From contig NC_079412.1 in the NCBI RefSeq assembly GCF_026213295.1, positions 14,104,792 to 14,168,791 on the forward strand: a stretch of DNA of 64,000 nt. The letters run 5' to 3'. Source of the stretch: Gadus chalcogrammus. Taxonomy: Eukaryota > Chordata > Actinopteri > Gadiformes > Gadidae. Numbering within the stretch: the stretch's first letter is position 1; every line of letters starts with the position of its first letter. A program made the translations under genes and the position numbers. The notes below the pieces were generated by a model that was not told the DNA's origin, searched no databases, and was given only the letters and a program-made list of their open reading frames with translations. Of this stretch, positions 50,944-64,000 are shown in pieces.

Positions 50944-52997
50944 TCAGTGCGTGGCGTGGTGGGTCATCTCTGTAGCTGGGTTGAGGCTGAGTTCAGCTAA
51001 GTTATTGAGGGTGGGGTCAGGGGGCGGACTCTGCAGATTCTGACTGGTCAGGGAACCCCTGTCCCGCGATTGGACGATGGCCTGGCGCAGACAGGTGATC
51101 CACTGCTGCTTGTTGAAGGAGTCGTTGGCCTGCAGGCTGTGGGACTGGGCTTTGGCGCGGCCCCTGCTACTCACGCGGAAGCAGTTCCTCACTGTGTGTG
51201 AGAGATGGAGAAAGTTACAGACATGGAAGTGGAAGGTGGCATTTGGTCGCCTTAGGTGTACAATACCGTGACCTACGGGTATTGTATTGTATTGTTCAGA
51301 TACGGCATATCTGTTAGCTGTTAAGCCTTAACAGCTAACTGTGGGTGTGTCTCTTAAGGCTTAACAGCTAGCTGTTAACCATTAACAGCTAGCTGTTAAC
51401 CCTTAACAGCTAACAGAACATAATATATACCAATTTGTCATTTAAACCATAGTATTATTCCACAGTTAGTATTTACTTGTATGATAAACCAAAGTACATC
51501 ATTTTCTACATTATCCTTGTACATAATAATTTGTCCTCACAATTTTCTAAATGTCATGAAGGAGGAAGGAAGCCACTTGCTCAAGGTAGCAAAGTGGCTT
51601 AGAGTACAGAACCCCACTGTCGGTAGAGTGAGAGACGGTGGGATCCGACCCCTCAAATCCTACCGACTGAGTGGAACACCCAAACCTCAAGGAGAGCCCC
51701 ACCACCCTGCCCCGCCCCGCCCCGCCCCCCCCCCCCACGACTCTGACCTTTGTCGTTGCCTCCGGTGAAGGCGGTACGGAAGGTGCCCCCCCCGCCGGCT
51801 TCTGAGTCTGGGATGTCCTCCAGGTTGAGCAGGGCGTTGGGGAAGGGCTGGCGGTACACCTGGTAGAGGTGGCCCCCGTCCCGGTCCTCCCCAAGCCGGG
51901 TCAGCACCAAGGCCAGCTCGAACAGGAACACATGGAGCCGCTAAGGGGCAGATTGCGGGACGGAGACGAAGGCACATGGAAGGAAAGCAAGAAAACACTG
52001 ACCATTTGGCTTGGGTACCGCAGAAGACACATTCTGGCTCTTGAGGGAAACGAGATGTCAGGCTAGTTTTAGGTTCTTAATATTGGTTGAGATGTCTAAA
52101 CATTCAGGCATCAAACCCGAAGCAACCTCGCAAATAGTCCCCTATTTAGTTGCACTAAGATTATTGGACAATTTGCGTGTTCTCCTTGAATATGGATGAG
52201 GGATATAATTGATACAAAGAATGAAAAGGGGGCAGAAGTAGCAGTACCTGTCCCTTGCTGTTCTTGAGTTCTCCTTGGCAGTAGAGGAAGCGGGAGAGCT
52301 GTATCTCTGGTATTCTCTGGGACTCCTCCATGTAGGCCAGACCCCGTCTGTAGAACTGACACTCTGCCTCCCCCGTCTTCTTGTTCACCTCTTCCACGAT
52401 GCTCAGAATCAGCTCCAACTGAACGGCCCCCGGAGAAAAAACAGGATTTAAGTGTTTTGGCCGGCTTAAAGAATGACGTCCAGGGATCTGTGGATGTTTC
52501 AATGGAATGGTTTGTAGTCATTTAGCAGTTGACTTATCCATGTTGGTTTTACTTTCGATTTCATCAATCGGGATGAGGCTTTTTCTTAAATGAAGCCTGC
52601 AGGTTGACTGCCGATACTGGGAGTTGAACCACAAAAACAGTTTTTGACTGGGAATCCAACACACCCTAGCAACTAGACTATCCATCCCCCCTGAGAACCA
52701 CTCACAGCGTCAGGTAGAATGTCTTCATCAGGGTGCTCCGGTGGAGTGCACTTCTGGATCTCTTTGAGCAGTAGCGGGTATTTGACCAATCGGCTCCGGG
52801 GGAGATCCAGGAAGTTCCACAGGTCCAGCTTCCTGCTGAAGGGGGACTCCTGGCAGAGAAGCAGGAAGCGCTCCACAGCTTTGTCCTGCTTCTTCAGGTC
52901 CAGCAGGGCCTTGGCCCCGACTTGGTTGCAGCAGTAGGTGATGTAGGCCTCAAGGCAGGGGAACTTCCAGGGGGCCATTCAGAAAGAGAAAATATAC

Positions 52998-53080
<83 letters not shown>

Positions 53081-53112
53081 TATATATATATAGAGAGGGA
53101 GAGGGAGAGGGA

Positions 53113-53144
<32 letters not shown>

Positions 53145-55892
53145 CAAATACAAAGTCGATAAGTTGAAGGACAAACTCTCCACTCTCACCACTCTATCTT
53201 TCTCTCTCCTTTTTTAGATGGTCCATAGTTGCCATGGCGATAACTCACCCAATTCATCAGAGTGGGCGCCACCTCTCCTACAGTCTTCTCTGATCCTCGC
53301 AGCTTCTCTAGGCGAGTCAAGAAGTCTGCAGCAGCAAATACACAGTTATTGTAGCATGGTGGGGGACAGATATGCTGAAACAAAACCACTAAGTAACCAC
53401 AATGAACACTCTGATGGTAGACGCGAACTCTGTGCCGTAATACGGATATACTGACTGCTAAGACTTGCTTTTGCACTTTGCAGTTTTTTATAAGCACTGT
53501 GTGTATGTACCTCATGGTAGGAATTCTTAAGAATATCGTAAATATTTCAACATAAACAACGGCCATAATGCAAATTTACCATTTGACTTTGATCATTCCG
53601 TATCTTCATCATTGGCGAGTTTCCAGTAGGAGACATCTTACCTTCATGAAGTGGTATGAGAGAATCCAAAGTTCCAAAAATATGGCCCAGCTCGCTCTCG
53701 GTCATGATTTCAAGCTTCAGCATTGGCTCGTAGTACACCTTGCAGACACACCACCAAGACAGCAGGAGGTACAGGTGAGGTGTGGCACGGAAAGCACTTT
53801 CTATGTCTTCTGTTACAGTGTTGGTTCAATTTTATAGCCCATCTATGATGACAGCGTTGACCTCAGTTGGCTGATGTTGAAGTTGTCACCATGCCCGTAG
53901 CCAGCTATAAGGTCGACTCTGTCATTTCTTTTAGAGCTAAAAATTTAACACAAACTAAATACAACTATAAAAATCTGCGTTTGAGAACTTCTTTGAGATG
54001 AGTGCATGCCTAATTCAGTGTAGACTTGTTCTTTTGTTTCCACTTTGTGTGCCATCTGGTACTCAGAAACGTGCAGTTGGTGTGTGAGCCAACAACCCCG
54101 CTCCCCCTGCCCTATTTCTCAAACCCTGGCTACATCTCTAGTTGAGACTTCAAATCTGTATTGGCTTAAGGCCTGTTCTGGGGTTGTACCTTCTTCACCA
54201 GTTTGAGGTCCTCTATCAGCTGTTTTTCACCTTGTGTCAGCTCGTAGATAACCTGCACGCAGAAAGAGAGAGTGACATTAAAAGCGTGTCGACATTCCCA
54301 GCTCTCTCCCAGAACAAACCAATCACATGCACTTAAGCACAACCAAGTTAATGCACACACACACACACGCACACACACACACACACACACATGCACAGCT
54401 GATTGGTGCAAACAGGAAGCATGGTGTCCCATGCCGACTCACATCCTCTTTCACAATTGCACTCTTTACCTCGAAGTGACCGAGTGGCACTTGGGAACAG
54501 GCAGATTCTAAAAAGTGTACTATAACATCTTTATAACTTATAACATCATCTGCCACATATACCCAGAAAATGATAATTTATTCGGAGTAAAAATCTCTAA
54601 AGCCAAACACAACATTTTACAACTGCCAAAGTTGTGCAATACCCAAGGTTTCACCAACTATTTCCCACTTTTGGTGTCAGGAGTTCCCCGATGACCCCCT
54701 CCCAAAAACCTCTGTAAGCGCGTGGATTTAGCATGCGTTGTATTTCACCCGGCCTCATGCTGTACCTCTTGTCGTTTGATCTCCTTCGCTGTGAGGTCAT
54801 GGCTCTCCACGGTGTCGCTCCAGCACTGGCTGTTGTGTTTCCGCGTGAACAAGGGGGGCTTCTGCCGAGAGCGCATGTTGGCTGGGGGCAAGGGTCGCAC
54901 CTCCGTTCGGAAGCTGATGGAGCGCTGTTGGGTGTCACGGGGAGTTATGTCAGTAGACGTACAACGGAAACCGCTGCTTGTTGGTTTTTCTTCAGTATGT
55001 ATTCATGTGGGTGCAGGTTACCGTGATAGACTGTCCAAAACGTTTCAGGGCTGGGGTCTTTGCGGGGGTTATGACGCCTGTCAGGCTGTTGGACTTCACC
55101 ACAGGTCTAACCCTCTTTGTACTTGGTTCCTGGGGATAATGTTTCCGTGACGTTTTAACACAGAAAGATAAACCAATTGTCCAGATCTTCCTGGATTGAT
55201 AGAAATTATAAAAAGGAATGAGAAGTTCACCTCTGGGTCTTTCTTGTGCTCTGTGGTCTTTTCGTGGTAGTCCTCCTCATCCTCTTCATCCTAAAACACA
55301 GAAAACAATGTATCTTCTTTCAAAAAGAAGACGTTTATCCAGAGTAAATGAAGGAATCATCTGGTTTGGAGGAATTTGGTTGTGCATTGTTAAGGTGATT
55401 TGATTAATCGAATGGCAGAATGAATGGATTCAGAAGTTCAGCGCATTTAATTAAATGATCGCTTAAGGAAGAAGAACTATTGCAGCCCCAAAGAGAGAAA
55501 CTAGGTGAAGCAACATGAACGGGGAGAGAAAGCAGAGGAAAATGAATAGTTGAGAAGGGTGTCGAGGACAACGTTGTTGCATTACGCAGATCGCTCACTT
55601 CCTGTGTGAACCTTCAAAGAGGAAGGAGAAGGAAACCTTGCTTTGTGTGTAGAATCACAAACGTCTGCTTCAAAGAACAGCATTAGGGCATGATCAGTTT
55701 CCCAAAGACCAACACATGCATGCACTTTTGTGGTTACACTTCGAGAAGGCAATGCATAGTTGTCACTGCATAGCAGTGACAAACTGCTAAAGAGAAAGAA
55801 GGAAAGAATGGAAGACTCCTCAGTGATCCCTCATCACTCACCTCTGTGATGCAGAGAGCAGGATTCACAAACGGCTCCTGCTTTCTCTTTTT
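50944..55892 (-). CDS. arhgef3: Rho guanine nucleotide exchange factor, ARHGEF3/NET1 family (5' end not found)
   Basis: DH-PH exchange factor, probably for RhoA/RhoB. Exons: 55842-55892, 55231-55290, 55022-55129, 54766-54924, 54190-54252, 53642-53738, 53249-53325, 52706-52963, 52248-52418, 51748-51940, 50944-51191; 1485 nt in one open phase (494 residues plus stop). The N-terminal part has the basic KKRKQEP, an acidic segment, EPSTKRVRP and LKRFGQSITQRSISF. The DH domain runs from KEIKRQEVIYEL through HIFGTLDSLIPLHE, SPFSRKLDLWNFLDLPRSRL and VKYPLLLKEI. The PH domain has FLYCQGELKNSKGQ, LHVFLFELALVLTRL, and HSLQANDSFNKQQWI. Several stretches (QRSISF, KEIKRQE, LHVFLF) match ARHGEF3 better than NET1; the C-terminal tail is short. 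It could be the fish paralogue arhgef3-like. The first exon was not found. Confidence 0.87.
51313..51417. repeat. Cluster of palindromic AGCT-centred repeats
   Basis: TTAACAGCTAGCTGTTAA occurs twice as a perfect 18-bp palindrome (51361-51378 and 51382-51399). A 27-base inverted repeat lies at 51313-51339, and a half-copy ends at 51417. It is in an arhgef3 intron. Confidence 0.9.
51580..51690 (+). mobile_element. Possible tRNA-like SINE remnant
   Basis: GGTAGCAAAGTGGCTTAGAG resembles a tRNA box A region, and GGGATCCGACCCC resembles box B. It is in an arhgef3 intron. Weak support. Confidence 0.3.
52595..52690 (-). mobile_element. tRNA-like SINE remnant
   Basis: On minus, TAGTTGCTAGGGTG (box A-like) is followed about 40 nt later by GGTTCAACTCCC (box B-like). 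This is the layout of a tRNA-derived SINE head. It lies in an arhgef3 intron. Confidence 0.45.
53000..53144. repeat. (GACA)n, (TA)n and (GAGAGG)n compound microsatellite
   Basis: About 80 bp of GACA, then 10 bp of TA, then GA-rich units. On the transcribed strand this gives a long C/T-rich run just before the acceptor of the arhgef3 exon 52706-52963. Confidence 0.97.
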
Positions 55893-56950
55893 CTACAGTT
55901 TAGAAGTGAAGTTTACAGGTTTTTAAAAGGCTGAACATAAAGGCTTCAACAGAAGAGAAAGGGGAAGATATGCAGATGCACTGCAGTGGACTTACACAGG
56001 TATGGTCCGAGAGGTTACACTGTCTGTCTCTTGAACCAGACCTATATTAGGCACAGTCACAGCACACATTCAGAATCAGGTAACAATTTACATTATAGTT
56101 CTCACTTTAAACATTATGTCCCATCTGTCAGCCCATTGGGTCTACATGGGGTTGATCTTGCTGGGTTGAAATGCAAACATGGAAATGTTTAATAAAAACT
56201 ATTACGAACTTACATTTCATCACATTAGGCATTAGATCAGCATCAGTTGAAACCCTATTACAGCGTGTCAGAAAGCCTAAAACCTAACGAAGAGTGGCTT
56301 CTGAATTAAAATACAGACTAATTCCGAAGACTCTAACCAGTTTTTACATACCGAGAAGTCAACGAATCCTCAATTTCCATTGTCTTCAGCAATCTTTGTT
56401 CAATTCATCCTCTAACAACTATTTGCCAAAGTTTAGAATTAGTAGCCCCAATGACCAGAGCAGGTTTTTCCGTTGTTCACCTGCTCACGACTACCAGCAA
56501 CCGTGCACTTGCTTCCCCTTCACTGCTGCTCTGACCACATCCTTTACGTGTTTCACATCTTGCCGTACCTAATGGTGCTCTTTAGAACAGAGCTGAACAC
56601 TAACACTCAAAAGTTGTGTCAGACAAGAGCACTTAATGTGAAAACTTGAGAAATAGAGGAAGTGATTCTTCGCCCCCGCCACCCTCCCAACCCCTCCCCC
56701 TTCAAATAAAGCCTTGCGCTCAGAACTGATGAAATGAACAGGGAAACAGAATGTAAAAGATTGCGAGTTTTGATTATGAATTCAAACCTTAGATGTTTTG
56801 CAGAGTCTGCGTACATTTTCGGGAGGTGAAATGGGTCGAACAAGTGACATCTTAACTTCAATAGCACACAACCCAGACAATTCAAACCACACTTTGTGAG
56901 AAATACGTTTTAGAAATAAATCTACAAAATGAAGACAAACACGGAAACAT
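55893..56950. other. Spacer between arhgef3 and the uba1 3' end
   Basis: Unique A/T-rich sequence. The first exon and promoter of arhgef3 may lie here or inside uba1, but none was recognised. Confidence 0.4.
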
Positions 56951-56960
56951 CTTTAACATG

Positions 56961-56966
56961 TTTATT
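56961..56966 (-). terminator. uba1: Candidate poly(A) signal of uba1
   Basis: AATAAA on the minus strand, the only exact copy I found in the 1 kb after the stop codon. The implied 3' UTR is about 1 kb and includes a short GT run at 57920-57960. Confidence 0.5.
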
Positions 56967-57971
56967 CACTATCACATGAAGTGCTCCCATTCCAGGATAC
57001 AACTCATTGCCTTGCTCTTACACTGTAATATCATCTGGAGTTTAACAAAGTAGAAAGAAGACAGTTTGTGATCTACTAGGTTTGTGCACCACAATTCTGC
57101 TCCAAATAAAATAGAAAAATAAACACCACATGGAAAATAAAGATAAGTGGAAACTCAAGTCATGTGCAAGTGCCTTTCTGCAAGCTGGTGCGCAGGTGAC
57201 CTGACAGACAGACGGGGGAGGGGGTCAGGTTCAGGTCTGCTAGGGCCCTTGTCCTGGCGCAGCCACTCGATTATTATACTGTCAGCGACATCTCATTTGC
57301 ATATCATCTAACAATTCCAATTTGCAATCTCAATTAGAAGGAAGGTCCACATTTTGGGTTAGTAACAAAAAATATTGAAAATAAATCTTAATTACCTTTT
57401 ACCATTATTTGAGATGAGAAACTGGTATAACGTCCATGACTTGTGTTTGTGGAAAAAAGCCGCAATGTAGGTCTAGATAAGATAGGGTTCGAGGAGATAA
57501 AAAGGGGGTGCCCTGTTGAAGTTACCGAGGCCTAGGTGGGAGAGAGAAGCTCGGGGAGGTTAGAGAGACAGTAGCCGGGCTGTGAGGCACAAAGGGAAGG
57601 CAAACACTAAGGCGCATAATTGTCAAACTGGGTGGGAACATGTTTCTGGTAGAGATTCACTAGAGGGCCGGTAAACAGGCTTCCTCCCCACCTCTAACAA
57701 CACTCCGGTCTACACAGCCGTGCACTGTCTCCCCAACGTGCGGACAGGTACAGCCTTTGAAAGGTCAGCTCAGCGGAGCTTATGTACAAACAGGCACTGG
57801 GCTACAACCACAGGCCTCAGGGAGAACTGATTGATCCCATGGGGCCGAAACGACTTCAGACCGCCCCTCCCCCAAAACCCATGGCTGTACCCACCCTCCA
57901 CCCTGCGTCTCTCCCCCAGTGTGTGTGTGTGTGTGTATGTGTGTGCGTGTGTAAGTGTGTGTTCATGCGTC

Positions 57972-63957
<5,986 letters not shown>

Positions 63958-64000
63958 CTGGGGGAGGGGAGGAAGAGATAAGGAGGGGTGAGCTGAAGTT

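Noticed and set aside
53000..53080. GACA array as a sex-linked Bkm-type satellite
   Set aside because: Bkm satellites combine long GATA and GACA blocks; a single short GACA run in an intron says nothing about sex linkage.

Overview
This is nuclear DNA from a ray-finned fish. The genes are vertebrate, with many short GT-AG introns and compact spacing. The repeats are of fish type: an L2-like LINE tail, hAT transposons, tRNA-like SINEs and very long dinucleotide microsatellites. The number of long CA, CT, AT and tetranucleotide runs recalls codfishes (Gadiformes), but that is only an impression from repeat content.

Seven protein-coding genes are recognised, all on the minus strand, so transcription runs from high to low coordinates. 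From left to right they are: an ECM2-like secreted leucine-rich-repeat protein (8063-16052); transketolase tkt (18624-24637); the radial-spoke protein gene lrrc23 (25664-27862); the splicing regulator rbm10 (29270-38932); a USP21-type deubiquitinase (46247-49753, 5' end not found); an ARHGEF3/NET1-type RhoGEF (50944-55892, 5' end not found); and the ubiquitin-activating enzyme uba1 (57972-63957, 3' part only, cut by the window edge). I joined exons by hand using splice signals and reading phase. The summed exons give whole codons for every complete gene: 623, 626, 318 and 928 residues for the first four, and 612 residues for the uba1 part.

Region by region: 1-7340 has no recognisable gene and is rich in simple repeats and minisatellites. 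7359-16154 is the ECM2-like gene with its 3' UTR. About 18000-24830 is tkt with a CCAAT/TATA promoter. About 25360-28170 is lrrc23, with an RFX X-box upstream. About 28970-39790 is rbm10, whose 3' UTR overlaps an inverted-repeat element. 39960-45530 is a gene-poor island holding a nested transposon: a hAT-like element with 8-bp target duplications, itself invaded by a second hAT (also with perfect 8-bp duplications) and by a LINE tail, followed by a minisatellite. 45530-64000 carries the usp21, arhgef3 and uba1 genes.

The genes are not an operon or pathway; they are neighbours by synteny. In mammals RBM10 and UBA1 are close neighbours on Xp11, while TKT, ARHGEF3 and the paralogues RBM5/RBM6/UBA7 lie on 3p, so this block looks like part of an ancient duplicated segment (inference). 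I found no clearly new gene system. The most notable points are the degenerate, prematurely ended G-patch of rbm10, the nested hAT structure, a likely transposon-supplied poly(A) signal, the X-box of lrrc23 and a weak unassigned terminal exon at 40553-40638.
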